A stretch of DNA of 64,000 nucleotides. It comes from Ipomoea triloba (lineage: Eukaryota > Streptophyta > Magnoliopsida > Solanales > Convolvulaceae). The position numbers were made by a program, and so were the translations under genes. This document shows, piece after piece, positions 1-11,567 of this stretch. The stretch lies in contig NC_044916.1 of assembly GCF_003576645.1 (NCBI RefSeq), positions 10,679,793 to 10,743,792 of the forward strand, written 5' to 3'. Within the stretch, counting starts at the first letter, position 1. Each line of letters begins with the position of its first letter. The notes beneath the pieces are model-generated. The model was given only the letters and a program-made list of their open reading frames with translations. It had not been told where the DNA came from and did no database searches.

Positions 1-292
1 GTGCCTGATTCTGAACATTTGGATTTGGGGGGTCAGCACGAACTCCAGGGTTGTCCCCAACTGCCTCTCTCTGCCTCGGGTGCTGTTGTGTGTTGGCACC
101 AGTATGGGCTGGCTGCCCAGTATTGCTACTATCTCCGGTCTCCATGTCTACTTCGAAGTCCTGGAACTCTCGAAGCCAATCACGTAACACCTTCTTCTCC
201 CTCCTTAATTTCCTCTCAAGATTTAGATCGTAGGGACGAAGATTCGTGCTTCCTTTCGATCTAGTGTGTATAAAAGGAGGGTAACCTGATGT
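1..292 (-). pseudogene. gag polyprotein N-terminal fragment of a gypsy element
   Basis: An open minus-strand frame runs from a TAG at 293-295 to the window edge. Its translation begins near TRSKGSTNLRPYDLNLERK, then a basic stretch (KLRREKK), then a Gln/Asn/Pro-rich tail. This is the usual layout of Athila-like gag starts (TRS..NL.P.D..LER.LRR). There is no ATG in the expected place: an ATA at 269-271 sits just before HTRSKG, which suggests a lost start codon or an upstream start that I cannot see. The next Met is about 43 codons further in. The plus-strand frame here is a shadow of this one. Confidence 0.55.
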
Positions 293-455
293 CTAACACA
301 ACCACAAACACTCTTGGAAGGAACTAGTTATAAGTTAGTGCAAATAATTTTTTTTTCAAATTAAGAATAAAATAAAATAAAACTTGATCTCCTAAAATTC
401 ACTAACTCTAATGCTAGTAAGAAATTAATCACACAATTAAAATCAAATAAGCCAA

Positions 456-473
456 TCCCCAGCAACGGCGCCA
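456..473 (-). other. Primer binding site for tRNA-Asp
   Basis: The plus strand reads TCCCCAGCAACGGCGCCA, which matches the 3' end of plant tRNA-Asp at 17 of 18 positions (A for G at the sixth base). It lies 3 bases from the LTR edge, as expected for a retrotransposon transcribed on the minus strand. Confidence 0.75.
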
Positions 474-476
474 AAA

Positions 477-1636
477 TGTGATGAGCACAGATGATGAGTG
501 TAAAAAGGGTGTAATGTCGTTCCGCTGAGGATTGGGGCTATGGCACGTAATTGTGTGAATTACTAGGCACTAGAGTATGTGAATTAATAGAATCCAAGCA
601 ACAAAGACTGAGTGATGTAAAAGAAAGCAATTGATTAAGGTGTAAACTGTATGATAAAGGTATGGGCCAGATTAGGGGGATTGTAACCTTGATGTTCTAA
701 CAAACTCAGGATTAGGGAAAGAATAATTAACCAAGGGATATATGGGCAATACACAAAAGAATTCTACTCAGCTACTTTCGTAATCGATAAGAGAATTAGG
801 CTAAGATTGTCCTACTGTCGTGATGCATCAATCATAACCTTAAGCACCTAAGCATTGTAAGCCCCCAAAATTACCTCTACTTTCATAGTAGGAAAATTAG
901 GTTGAAATTGGTAAGGCTCGAGGTCTCCATCCAACTGTCGTTGTAATGAATCCCTCTCCTAGACTAGCAATTAATTCTGGCCACAAACCAATAACTAGTG
1001 CAAAGAAATCCCCAAATCAACATAAACCCTAGCTAGGTAAAAGATTCAATCCCTTTATGCAATTAGTCATAAATCGAACATCAAGATTAACAATGGACCC
1101 CTAATCCAAACCCATAAACGAATTACTCCCGCATGATGGGAGTAAACACAACAAAGCAAAATAAATAATCATAAACATTGCAAGAAATAAAAGGGAAGAG
1201 AAACTTAACTGATAAAGAATAAATCCAACTTCAATCCACGATTCCAAGCTTGAAATTAAATAATCTAATGAATAACTAATCTAAACTATGCTAGGGAAAT
1301 ATAAAGAGAATAAACTAAAACTAGTTAGGGTTCAGAACTCTGTAAGGGAACCTCCTTCAATTGTAGAGAATAGGTAGAATATATAGGAGGTAGATGGGCC
1401 TTGGCCCATTAGGCAGCTTCCAATTCTTTTCCAACTTGTATTCTTCCTTGTAATTCCTTTTTCTTCCAATACTTGTCCAAAATGTTCCAATATTCTTCCT
1501 TTGTTGTTCCTTGTAGATAATTCAGCACTTGGACAATATAACACACAAACAATTCCAAATTTCACTAGGATACAGAAAATAACCTTCAAAACAACTAGAA
1601 TAAGGGGTGAATAATTGTACAAAATAGCAGATATCA
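477..1636 (-). repeat. 5' LTR of the gypsy element
   Basis: The inner edge is the TG at 477, next to the primer site. The outer edge is placed at the CA ending at 1636, because LINE coding sequence starts immediately after it. The length is about 1.16 kb, within the usual range for Athila-like LTRs. The outer edge could be off by a few bases, since no second LTR is visible for comparison. Confidence 0.55.
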
Positions 1637-2510
1637 AATTGTATCCTCTGCAGCAACAGTACCGAATCCGTCGCTCACATTTTGGCCGATTGTACCTACG
1701 CCAAGGCTTGTTGGAATCACCTACAATTCCACTTCACCCAACATGCCGCGGACGACTTTCAATTGTGGTTGTGCATCACCTTGGATGTACTCTCCAAGGA
1801 GCAGTTCCGCATCCTCTCAATTGTCTGCTGGAACATATGGAATCTTAGGAACAACATGGTCTGGAACAACCACGCTAGGGAGCCTATTGATGGTCTGATC
1901 TTCAGGTCTAAATCTTATTATACAGCATGGTTTGCAGCGACATCGGAGGAAAGTCATAACAAGGACACCATTCCGCCAGTTGTTTAGTGGGTAAAGCCGC
2001 AGTAGGGCTCAGTAAAATTAAACGTGGACGCAGCCATCAACTTGTCCGGTGGCTGCATGGGAGTTGGATGCGTACTTAGAGATGATAATGGGATGTTTGT
2101 GGCAGTCAGAGGTGCTAGCAGGGGAGGCACTTTCAGTTCTAGAGAGGCAGAAGTATTGGCAATCAGTGATTCACTAAGCTGGCTCAGTTCACACACTCAA
2201 GGTTCTGTTATTGTTGAGTCTGATTCCCAACAAGTGGTACAGAGCTTCTATTCTAATGATGGGGGGTCTTCCTTTCATCTCATTTTAGCTGATATTAAAA
2301 ATTTAATGAGTATGTTTGCTGATTTGCTCAGTGTTGTTTAGTCTTTGTGAAGTGATCTGCGAATCAGGCTGCCCATTTGTTAACTAGACAGTTTGTTTCT
2401 ATTGTTGGTTGCTCGGAGTGGTTCACGAACCCTCCTCCTATCATTTGTAACACCCTTCTTTCGGATTTGAATTAATGCAATTATCTTTGGTTTTCAAAAA
2501 AAAAAAAAAG
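1637..2510 (+). pseudogene. LINE ORF2 3' end: zinc-binding (zf-RVT) and RNase H domains, broken
   Basis: Translation opens with a zf-RVT motif (C-x2-C, then SVAHILADC), continues through the linker (VCWNIWNLRNNMVW) and into an RVT_3-type RNase H: NVDAA, EAEVLAISDSL and ESDSQ supply the acidic residues, and SANQAAHLLTR the distal motif. Two in-frame stops lie near 1985-2010, a frameshift near 2335-2345, and a further stop precedes the SANQAAH motif. A short tail and 13 A residues near 2505 mark the 3' end. Everything 5' of the zinc motif is missing because the gypsy LTR abuts it. This is a dead copy of the plant L1-type LINE family seen again at 30-35 kb. Confidence 0.8.
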
Positions 2511-4148
2511 AATAGTAATCCTCAAAGTTTAAATATTCCTAGACTTGTACCTCATCTCCTCACTGGGACCAACAAATATTTTGATCGTTTACGATTTGTG
2601 TTGAAAATCATGTATTAAATTTAGTCTTTTCAATAATTGTTTCACATCTTTGTGCCTTAGAGTGCACATTTTTTCCTCCTGTGCACATGATTGTGCCTTG
2701 CAGTGCACATGGTTGTGCCTTGCAGTGCACATGGTTGTGCCTTAGCTTCCAGTGCACATTTTCTTAAAATTGTAGGTGTTATATTTTTTTAAAAAAAAGA
2801 GCATTTGATCTTTAATGAATCACTAATTACTAATTTTAATTGAATATTGTGATTGCTTATGATTAGTGTTGAAGATCATGTACTAAATTTAGTCTTTTCA
2901 ATAATTGTTTCACATCTTTATGTCTTACTGTGCATATTTTTACTAGTGCATATTGTTTTACCTTATAGAGCACATGCATTGTTATAGATTATAGGTGGCG
3001 AATTTTTTTTTTTTTTTAAAGATGAGTTGATCAATTAGCCATTAACTCGATTCCAAAGATACTAGCGAGGACGAGTTAGGTTTCACAGCCACCGCTTAAA
3101 CTCTTCATTGTTTGCTTCTTGTTCGTACAACTTTATAAATTCTTTTGTATTCATTAGAATTTTAATTTAGTTTTTATATTCAAAAATTTTATTCACCTGC
3201 AGCCTGCAGGTTGAATAAACCCCCACTAACCGAAAAATAGAACAGTTTCGTACAATAGAACAGGAAAACAAGTTTTCTTATACAAAACCCAATCAAGAAC
3301 AATAACCCACGGATCCCACAAAATTTAAGGAATTAAGGACATGCAGTGTTCATATATTGTAAGCTAAATGTTGAGGTCCAGATCGAAATGTAATGTGCTT
3401 TTTAATCTTTAGTTTGAATTTTGACAAAATAAAATAGTTATTGCTATGTTATTCTCAGGGTGAATCCAGATGGGCCCCTCACCCCTTCCCTCCCCACTCC
3501 TTATATGTATGTATATATAATATATATACATATTATAACACTGACTTATATATAAAAGTAAATATATATACAGATGTTTAAGTAGTTTAGTTGATTGTTC
3601 CTTAAAATATATATATAAATACTGTATTGTAATAGAGTCAGCAGTATTCAAAAAAAAAAAAAAAGTAGTTTAGTTGATTGTTCCTTAAAATTTAATATCA
3701 TATGTTATGAAATCAGCCGCACCAGTAACAACTCCATTTATTTTAGCTTTTTCTACCATTTCACAAGAGGGTGGCTGGGAGGGCTTGATATTTTATTTAA
3801 ACTTCGCCCTCACTTAGAAAAATTCTTGAATTCACCCCTAGTTTCTTTTGTTTCACTTTTATTTTATGTTAGGCTAGGTTGGTATATGGATTTTTTTTAA
3901 AAAAAAATATCAAAAAGGGATGGGGAGTAGTCGGTTGGTCACAAATGACGACTCACGTACGTAAGCATTGCATCCTAGGCAGCTAATCCCAAAAGAATCA
4001 TCTTCCAAAATACTTGCAATCCTCCCTAATGCATTATTAAGCATCCAAAGCTCATAATTCTGTCAACAAGCTTGGTTTTAGTGAGAAAATAGCACCGCGC
4101 ATGGGCTTAACTCACTAGTTCAGTAAACAGTATTTGGAGAAGCAGTAG
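2511..4148. other. AT-rich spacer with short repeats, no gene seen
   Basis: No credible reading frame is present. A repeat with TGTGCC..GTGCACAT units occurs twice (about 2580-2790 and 2835-3010), and its relative at 10.6-11.1 kb lies in the opposite orientation. A 3' SINE tail (GTAATAGAGTCAG..GTATTC plus A14) sits at about 3625-3661. Two copies of GTAGTTTAGTTGATTGTTCC lie at 3582-3603 and 3664-3685. Confidence 0.6.
2580..3010 (+). repeat. GTGCACAT-unit repeat, two copies
   Basis: Two related segments begin with GTTGAAAATCATGTA / GTTGAAGATCATGTA, share ATTTAGTCTTTTCAATAATT, and then carry several TGTGCC-TTR-GTGCACAT units. The reverse complement of the array at 10.6-11.1 kb contains the same leader and the same units, so this is one dispersed family in opposite orientations. 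Confidence 0.6.
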
Positions 4149-4328
4149 TTATGCCATGGATCCGGGTCCACATTGCAAGGTAGACCCGAGTTTATGTTCA
4201 CAATTTCATAACTCTATGTTCACAGTTCCATGAACATGGAGTTATGAAATTATGAATATGGAATTATATGAAATTGTGAACATAAATTCAGATCCACTTT
4301 ACAATGTGGACTCGGGTCTATAGCATAA
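4149..4328. mobile_element. Foldback MITE, family A (TTATGCCATGGATCC ends)
   Basis: The left arm reads TTATGCCATGGATCCGGGTC and continues into TTTATGTTCACAATTTC. The right arm is its inverted partner and ends in GACTCGGGTCTATAGCATAA. Two further copies occur at 28629-28904 and 57199-57630. There is no coding capacity. The target duplication is not clear, so the superfamily is left open. Confidence 0.65.
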
Positions 4329-4861
4329 TCACTGCATGCGAATAACCGAGCGTCATGAAACAACGCGTGCACCGAGTCTTCATTTCTCTCCTAACCTTGG
4401 TCTAGCAATAATGGAGCAATAATTTGTCATAATATGCTTTTGTCCAAGAATGGAGGAATGGGACAAACTTTTGTACGAAATTTATATAAAATTGAATACA
4501 TTATCTTAGTGGGTTGATTTGTTAAAATTGTTCCATTAACTTTTGTGTAAAGTATTTTTACCAAACAAGTCATTTTATATTTGTAATTATTCTTTACCAA
4601 TATTATTTTAAAATATTTTCTAAATGTTTGTAGCAGTATTCGTATTTGTATAAATTTCTGCATTGCATGAATCTCTTTCGAATTGTCATAGTTTCACCAC
4701 TCCTAAATGGTTATAATGACAATGAGACTGAAATGGTGAATATGATGACGATACATTGGACTTGTTTGGTTAAATTTAATTTGTCAATTTTTAGCATACT
4801 TGATCATTTTTAGCGATTTGACTAAATCAAACTTCTAAGAAGTTTTCTTGCAACTAAGAAT

Positions 4862-5240
4862 ATGTGTATGCCAGGGAATTATATGGTTAAAGAAGACGAA
4901 GCTTTGAGTTTATGTGAAGCTCTAAGTTGGCTTAAAAATACAGGCATGGGAATGGTAGACGTGGAAATGGATTCACAGATTGTTTTTCATGCTATTCGTT
5001 CTCCTTCATTTAATTCTGCTTTTGGTTATTTGGTTGATGATGTTCGAGAATTAGCATCTGAGATAAATGATGTTGTTTTCTATTTTGCAAAGCGATCTGC
5101 GAATTGTGCCGCTCATACTGTTGCTCGAGAGGCATTTTCTGAGTCAGGTTGCGGGGAATGGTTTGACATTCCTCCATCTTTTCTTGTTGACATTCTTGTT
5201 CATGATTTAATGAATTAATCTTTTATTCTAAAAAAAGAAA
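4862..5240 (+). pseudogene. 5'-truncated LINE: RNase H domain fragment
   Basis: The open frame 4862-5218 (118 codons) encodes the C-terminal half of an RVT_3-type RNase H: EDEALSLCEALSWL and EMDSQIVFHAI carry two acidic residues, FAKRSANCAAHTVAREA the distal His region, and the frame ends with a LINE-like tail (EWFDIPPSFL) and an A-rich stretch at 5229-5246. The first catalytic Asp is absent because the copy is truncated at its 5' end. It resembles the 3' end of the large LINE at 30-35 kb and is not a host gene, although the frame is still open. Confidence 0.75.
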
Positions 5241-6580
5241 AGAAGTTATTTAGTAATTAGTAGTGTGGCTCCAAAACGTTACATTTTGCAGCTTTAACCC
5301 CAAAATGCTCTTACTCAGTATTTTTTTTTATTAAAAGAAAAACCTCATGCTTCTTTAATAATGAAGTCGGAGGCTTCTCTTCTCCTGTCCATCCCATGTG
5401 AGAGTCGGATGGACAGGGGAAATAAGGGGAGCTCAATGCCTTCTTTTTATTTTCTTCAAGATCTACATCACTTTTTTTTTTTTTAAATTTACTACTACTA
5501 CTACTATGAATGTTCTTTTGTATCTTTTACCAATTAATCGCTAACATTAAACAGTTAAATTTATCTAATATCTTTTTATAAGCCACTAATACAATTCGCT
5601 CGTCAAACCCGCTAACGCAATTCGCTATCTGTTATTTGCTAACCGCTGATTACCAAACAAGGCAATCATTGTAAATTTGCTGGTATTAAGTTAAAAGGTA
5701 AAAATTGAGAAGTATTAAATCGCTTTTTAGTTTTTATTTTCTATACTAATTGATAGTTTTTGAAGTTATTTAAATTGTTTCAGTTCTTATATAATTTATC
5801 TTTTTGGATCTTGAAATGAAGAAATAATAACTATTATTAATTCATTTCTATTTTATTAATAGAGATTACTAGTCATGTAAAAAAAAAAAAATCACATAAT
5901 ATGTTGTTCAACATTTGTAAATTTGAAAAACTTTTGAATGTGTTATATCTCTTAAACTACTGTATTACTTTCTTTTTCCATAATCCAATTAATCATTTTT
6001 TTTCTAAACTGTATTAAACTAAATATATGATCAAGTGAGAAGTGCAAACAAATCGTGCGTCTTTATGGAAGATCTAACTGTTGAAAAATAATGAGAAAAT
6101 GAAAAAAATATGGTGACATTTTTGTAATAATTACAAACTTCATTTGTGCACTGAAAAATACTTGAGAGTGCATCCATTGTTTACTAACATTGCACTTAGC
6201 TTGATGCACTTTTACATATTTAAGTGTAAATTTAGTTATTTGCTGATGCACTCGCAAGCTTTTCTAAATAAACATATAATGTTTGTAATTATTTTTTTTT
6301 GAAAATACATATAATGTTTGTAATAATTATGAAAATATCATTCTTTTTTTTTTTCACTTATTTTTTCCTTATTTTCATCTATTAAATTTCCTAGATCAAT
6401 GATTAAGATTGATACACAATTTGCAGGGGAAGCTTTATTTTCATTAGATTCAAGCGTTACACACACAACTTTCCATTAGTTGCTTGTGAATTAATTTATA
6501 TGACCACGGATTAAGACCGAATTCACAAAATAATTAAAATAATAATAATTCTACATAATAATAATAATAATAATAAATAA
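5241..6580. other. AT-rich spacer, no gene seen
   Basis: No supported gene. Visible structure is limited to a small hairpin around 5384-5417 (CTGTCCATCC / GGATGGACAGG), homopolymer runs and a (TAA)n microsatellite at about 6538-6580. Confidence 0.5.
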
Positions 6581-6584
6581 TGTG

Positions 6585-6740
6585 ACTTTGTGGTCTAATG
6601 GTATTCGGTGTCACTCCCATATGGAAGGGAGTAGGTTCATTGTGTAATAGAGTCAATAGTACTAAAAAAAAAGATTGAGAAAGTAGTTATGAACAGATAC
6701 TATATTATGTAATAGAGTCAATAGTACTAAAAAATAATAA
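6585..6740 (+). mobile_element. SINE copies, family 1 (3' tail AGTACT-An), deleted
   Basis: Two pieces lie head to tail. The first has a tRNA-like head (TTGTGGTCTAATGGTATTCG) and ends GTAATAGAGTCAATAGTACT-A9. The second (6671-6740) has only the body (GAGAAAGTAGTTATGAACAG) and the same tail. Other members lie at 18253-18323 (+), 28912-29030 (-) and about 3625-3661 (+). The head resembles a Pol III promoter region, but the B box is degraded. Confidence 0.6.
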
Positions 6741-6835
6741 TAATAACATCATGAATTTAGTTTTACTGCGGGAAATTAAATATAAGATTCATTATATGTC
6801 AAATTGTGAGCATGTAAAAAGGCTACAATAATTTT

Positions 6836-7381
6836 AGTGTAAATTTCATTTTTTGTCATAAATTTATAAGTGGAAGTCCACTTTTAGTCTTTTCTTATCA
6901 GAACATCTATATTTTGTCCTAGTATTATTGTGGCATGACAATTTTTTTGTTCTCTATCAACAAAATAGTTTTAATGCCATTAAATACAAAGTCATTTCAA
7001 TCTTCAATTATAGATTTTTTTTTTTTACCAACAGGGTTGGCATGGTCGTTCAGCACCTTGTCCCTTAAGCATGAGGTTGGGGTTCGATCCCCACCGATGT
7101 GAATGGAGCAAACCATTTGGTTAGTCTCCTACCACTTAGTGTGCAGACAGTTGGGACTACCGACTGGAGGGATACCATTGGGCAAAAATCCAAAAAAAAA
7201 AAAATAGATTATAAAAATGATCGAAATGCTTTTGTATTTAATGATATTTTAACGATGTTGTTGACAGATAATCAATAATAGTCATGCCACAATAATACTA
7301 AAACTAAATATTGATGATCTTAAAAAATGATTAAAAATAAATTGACATTTATAAATTTAGGACAAAAGTAGAATAAACTCT
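6836..7381. mobile_element. Foldback MITE, family B, with a SINE inside
   Basis: Inverted arms of about 180 bases share TAGTATTATTGTGGCATGAC on the left and its complement on the right, plus matching outer ends (TTTGTCATAAATTTATAA / TTGTCCTAAATTTATAA). A SINE at 7017-7204 interrupts the middle. A second copy of the family occupies PDR intron 7 at about 17030-17516. No protein is encoded. Confidence 0.6.
7017..7204 (+). mobile_element. tRNA-derived SINE, family 2
   Basis: An A-box-like segment (TGGCATGGTCG, 7038-7048) and a perfect B box (GGTTCGATCCC, 7081-7091) lie 33 bases apart, as in a tRNA gene. They are followed by a non-tRNA body and a 12-base A tail. ATAGATT at 7010-7016 and 7204-7210 is a short candidate target duplication. 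It is inserted in the family B MITE. The tRNA region does not fold into a proper acceptor stem, so this is not a tRNA gene. Confidence 0.75.
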
Positions 7382-8640
7382 AATACGTAGTATTTAATAT
7401 AATTACATGCATGTTACCCTACAAATTTAAAACAATTCTTTTCTCTTCTTGTTTTAATTAATTTATTTTTAAAAGTTCGAGATGGTATCATGATACCAGC
7501 TCAAATTTGGCTTACACATAGATACTCTAAACGATGTAATATATAGTAGTTATTAAAGAAACTTCCTAAAGAAATGGCGGCATCTTAGTTAAATAAATCA
7601 TTATTATTATATAAAATAAACCCACCAACTCTCTGCCTACCAACAAAACAGCATCATGAAATAATGGACCTTTTAGCCATTGGAATCCCTACACATACAT
7701 GTAATATGTTACCATTATCAGTTTTTCTAGAATCTCATCCTCTTATTATGTTAGTGGTAGTTGCCTCTTTGTCTATTCTTCAAATCAACTTTTTCAATGT
7801 AATCATTTCTCTTTCTTTTTTTTTTCTTTATATATATATATATATATATAATCATTTCGTTTAATTATCAAAGTTTACCTTTTTATATTTAATATACTTT
7901 TAACGTATATGGCTTTTAGATATATCACTCGGTTTCATTTTGTATGCCTTATTTGTTACTCATTCATATGTTAAATTAATTATTTATTCTTTGTTTATTT
8001 GTGATTTTCAATTTTTTCTTTTGTTGTAATAGAACTTTTGATATAGTTTGTAATAGAAATCATTAATATGTTAAACTAATTATTTATTCTTTGTTTATTT
8101 ATGATTTTCAATTTTTTCTTTTGTTGTAATAGAACCTTTGATATAGTTTGTAATAGATTTTTTTTTTGTTTATTATAATAGAACTTTTGATATAGTTTCG
8201 TATGAAAATTTTTATTGGAGTGAGGTTCGAACCTAAGACTTTTTATATAAATAAATAAGTTAAGAATAATAAATAAATAGTTAGTATAAGAAAATAATAT
8301 AATAGAGAATAAAGTAAGAAACTTTAAATAAAATACTAAAATCAAAATAATTTGAATCATCCATTTCATCAAATAATTGAATGGATATTTGTTAATTCCC
8401 GTTATACTTTATTGGCTCTTATATATATACTAGATTTTCACAAGCATTGCGCGAATGAGATGATGCCCAATGTTTATTTTTAAATAAGTATTTCAAAGTA
8501 TATCAATGCAAGATTATATAGGAGATATTCATGCATATGTAATTGAATGTTGAATTTGTTTATTTAAATCGTTAATTCAAAGTTTATGAATGCAATATAA
8601 TATATGAGAGATTGGTTATAATTGTCACTAAAATAAATGT
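7382..8640. other. AT-rich spacer with a local tandem duplication
   Basis: No gene seen. A segment containing GATTTTCAATTTTTTCTTTT and TAATAGAACTTTTGATATAG is repeated two to three times at 7968-8200. A (TA)n run sits at about 7828-7850. Sequence at 8215-8440 (GGTTCGAACCTAAGAC, later ATCCATTTCATCAAATAATT) recurs in diverged form at 10255-10470. Confidence 0.5.
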
Positions 8641-9373
8641 TTACAATTTTGTAAAAATGTTAATTTAAATACTTAGTCTAAAAATGATAGTATAAATAAA
8701 TACTACTTTTTCGTTTGAATTTCTCTAAGTCTTTTTAATTCTCTTTCGGGTAGCATTGTCATTGTCTTTATCTTCGGTACTTGTTTTTTTTTTTTAAATT
8801 TATTTATTGATATTTGGTAATATTTCATGTGCAATTGAGTTATTGTGGTAGTATAAAGGGCATCGTCATGCAATGAGATTATGATGTAGAAAGTTGTGGA
8901 TTTGTCTCGTTGTGTTTGTATATATGAGTGAGATCTTAGTTGTACTATGAACTCTTGATCTTGCAAGCACTTATTGATACTTAGCAGTAGTAGTTTTCCC
9001 CCCTATATTTTTCATGTGATGTGAGATGTGTGTCATACATTCTCATGTGAAAGTATTGAACAAAATATTAATATTATTATATTTGTAGAAGGTTAATGAG
9101 TAATACATTTTTTTCTAGTTTCATAACTTGTTTACTTGATAGTAACAACAATAACTTTGCAGGTAGTCCGAATACTGATGGTGCAATATGTCCAGTTTCA
9201 TCAACAGTTTGTACATCTATTTTGCACATGTTTATTTTGAAGTTCATATTTTTGGAATTAGTATGAATGAGTGTAGTACTTGATTTTGTGTGTCTGTGTG
9301 TTAATTTTTTTTTTTGTTGTTGATTTGATACTAATCTTGGAGTACCCACTGCCGCATTTTCATTATAATGCAT
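8640..9373 (-). pseudogene. Replication protein A-like fragment, possibly Helitron-derived, decayed
   Basis: On the minus strand, a stretch around 9180-9240 reads KIDVQTVDETGHIAPSVFGL, which resembles the start of the C-terminal OB fold of RPA70-like proteins (YKI.VQVVDETG.A.F.LFD). Further along, about 8703-8795 reads STEDKDNDNATRKRIKKT before a stop, like the acidic/basic tail of such proteins. The same tail and its 3' flank occur on the plus strand at 13370-13650. Frames between the two parts are broken. Plant Helitrons often carry RPA-like genes, but I see no helicase domain or Helitron end, so the origin is inferred. Confidence 0.4.
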
Positions 9374-10480
9374 GTAGTTAAATAGTTTGTCACTTTGTAC
9401 ATAAACATTTTTGAATAGTGGATGACTACATCCTATATACTAATTATTTTTGTTGTCAAGATTGATGTTGATTTTGTCATTAATACAAGCAGGTTGATGA
9501 TAGAAAATGAAATAAATTGCAAATTTATATCTAATATATTTAAAGAATGCGCAATAAGTATTTTACATACAGGATTAATGAATGCTACAACAGTAGCTAT
9601 TTTTGAAATTTCTTCATTTTCTGAATTTGAAAGATTGATTCTAGCAATGTTGTAGTCTCAGAATCTTTTCAATGCATCAAGTGTGTCACAATGTTCTATT
9701 GCCCTACATTGTCATTTTTAATAATGAGTTTTAAATCAATTTATTGTGTCATTTGAATGTCTTCTTTGTCAATAAATCTTCCTTAAGTAGTTAATATAAT
9801 TGGTTTCAAACTGTTTTTTAAATTTTTTTTCCATGTTATTAACATAATACTTTTAAATAAATACATAACATTATTATGTAGTATAACTTTGATATTTAAT
9901 TACAAGATAGTGTAAAACAAAACAATGAACAATCTAGTGAATATAATTAATTAATAAATTTGAAGGTAAGGAATCCTTGCATTGTAGAAAATATAGACAA
10001 TATAACTAATAAAATTATATCTCTTTTAAAATGTTTTGATAATAAAATTTTTTTTGAATAAAAACATTGTCGACATCAAATTATAAATTAAAGAAATGCA
10101 TATGTATTATTTTTTTTTTGTTGTAACCACTAATTTATTTAATTTAATAAGAGTAATAAAACGAGGTACTTACTTTCGAATAATATACTCTAACAATTTT
10201 CAAAAAAAAAAATATACTCTAACATATTCGTAGTATATGTTCAACAACATGCCAACTTTGATTGGGATGGGTTCGAACCTAAGACCTTTCTTATAGAAAT
10301 TAATGGATAAGTTAAAAGTTAACGGAGAAGAGAATATTTAACGGAAAATCATTTAATTAACGATAAATTATGAAATCTCAAGGAAAAATATAAATCTAAA
10401 TAATCTGAACCATTCATTTGATTTAATAATTTGACAGTCATTTTTTCTACCCATTATAAGCCTAACTTTCTTTGGCTCTT
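9374..10480. other. AT-rich spacer, no gene seen
   Basis: Only short unsupported frames. The part at 10255-10470 is a diverged copy of 8215-8440: both have GGTTCGAACCTAAGAC near the start and a CCATT..AT.TRAT..AATT block later. Confidence 0.45.
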
Positions 10481-10519
10481 ATTAGTGTATGTGTGTGTGT
10501 GTATATATATATATAGGGG

Positions 10520-11160
10520 TTCGAGTGAGATAGAAGCCCCAGGTGAGGAGTGAGATAGAATTTCAGCTGTAGATCAAAAAAATTCGCCATCTACGAACTT
10601 CAATAATGTGTACTAGAAGAAGGAAAAATGTGCACTAGAAGGCAAAAGATACGCATTGGAGGCACAAAAATGTGAAACAATTATTGAAAAATTAAATTTA
10701 ATATAGTAGCATCATCACAAATCATAAACGACCATAAATAATAAACAAGCAAACAATATTCAATTCAAATTAGTAATTAGTGATCAAGATTAATTGATAT
10801 TTAAAAAAAGTTCGCCATCTACAATTAAAAAAATAAAGCTCTAGAAGGCACAACAATGTGCATTGTATGGCATAAAAATGTGCAGTGGATGAAGGAATAA
10901 TGTGCACTGTATGGCACAACAATGTGCACTGTATGGCATAATAATGTGCACTGGAAGAAAGGAAAATGTGCATTATATGGCATAACAATGTGCACTGGAA
11001 GAAGGAACAATGTGTACTGTATGACATAACAATGTACACTAGAGAAAGAAAAATGTGCACTATATGACATAAAAATGTGCACTGAAAGAAGGAAAAATGT
11101 GCACTAGAAGGCAAAAAAAATAACTTACACAAAATTACAATAATGCCACAACGTTTTTTT
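10520..11160 (-). repeat. AATGTGCACT minisatellite array within a dispersed repeat
   Basis: At least ten units of about 30-36 bases carry AATGTGCACT followed by GGAAGAAGGAAA, GTATGGCATAA or AGAAGGCA. The array is preceded by a (GT)n(AT)n tract at 10490-10516 and a leader containing GTGAAACAATTATTGAAAA. Read on the minus strand it matches the plus-strand repeat at 2580-3010. The long minus-strand open frames here follow the unit period and are not genes. Confidence 0.7.
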
Positions 11161-11261
11161 TTTTTAAAAAAAAAAATCTCCAATTTGAACCCTTGATCTA
11201 TACTCAATCTACAGCTACAATTTCATCATATTTTTCACCTAAGTCAATTGTTTCACAGAAT

Positions 11262-11264
11262 CCT

Positions 11265-11338
<74 letters not shown>
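11262..11338. repeat. (CTAT)n(AT)n microsatellite
   Basis: About eight CTAT units are followed by about 20 AT units, directly left of the hairpin at 11343-11567. A second (AT)n tract at 11571-11594 lies on its right. Confidence 0.9.
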
Positions 11339-11339
<1 letters not shown>

Positions 11340-11342
11340 TTC

Positions 11343-11567
11343 ATGATCAAGTGCGGCTGTGCTCTCCCGTGCGGCCGTGCAGTTCACACCACTCAATGTT
11401 ACGAAATACACCACTCAATGTTAAGAAACACACCACTGTGGTGTGTTTCTTAACATTGTGGTGTGTTTAATTGTGGTGTGTTTCTTAACATTGAGTGGTG
11501 TATTTCGTAACATTGAGTAGTGTGTGACCGCACGGCCGCACGGGAGAGCACGGCCACACCTGAAATT
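11343..11567. mobile_element. GC-tipped foldback element flanked by AT microsatellites
   Basis: The arms are nearly perfect inverted repeats: the outer tips contain GTGCTCTCCCGTGCGGCCGTG and its complement, the inner parts AATGTTACGAAATACACCAC and AATGTTAAGAAACACACCAC. No coding sequence. A diverged relative with ATACACCAC / GTGGTGTAT arms surrounds 11973-12423 at about 11795-12490. The family is unknown to me. Confidence 0.6.

Larger units (their letters stand above)
1..1636 (-). mobile_element. Ty3/gypsy-type LTR retrotransposon, 5' part (runs off the left edge)
   Basis: Read on the minus strand, this is the 5' end of an LTR retrotransposon: an LTR (477-1636), a primer binding site (456-473), a short leader and the start of gag (292 to 1). 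The binding site pairs with the 3' end of plant tRNA-Asp, a primer used by Athila/Tat-type gypsy elements. The rest of the element lies outside the window. Its outer LTR end abuts a LINE zinc-binding domain at 1637, so it appears to have inserted into that LINE. The target duplication cannot be checked because the other end is missing. The family assignment rests on the primer site and the gag start only. Confidence 0.7.

Noticed and set aside
1..264. Plus-strand open frame at the left edge
   Set aside because: It is the antisense shadow of the gypsy gag start read on the minus strand, which has the recognisable sequence.
4862..5218. Intact small host gene
   Set aside because: The frame is open but encodes only the C-terminal half of a LINE RNase H followed by an A-rich end. 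It is a 5'-truncated insertion.
7027..7100. tRNA gene
   Set aside because: A and B boxes are present but no acceptor stem or anticodon arm forms, and a SINE body with an A tail follows.
10770..11207. 145-codon minus-strand open frame
   Set aside because: It follows the unit period of the GTGCACA minisatellite. The peptide is a repeat of the same few residues with no domain.
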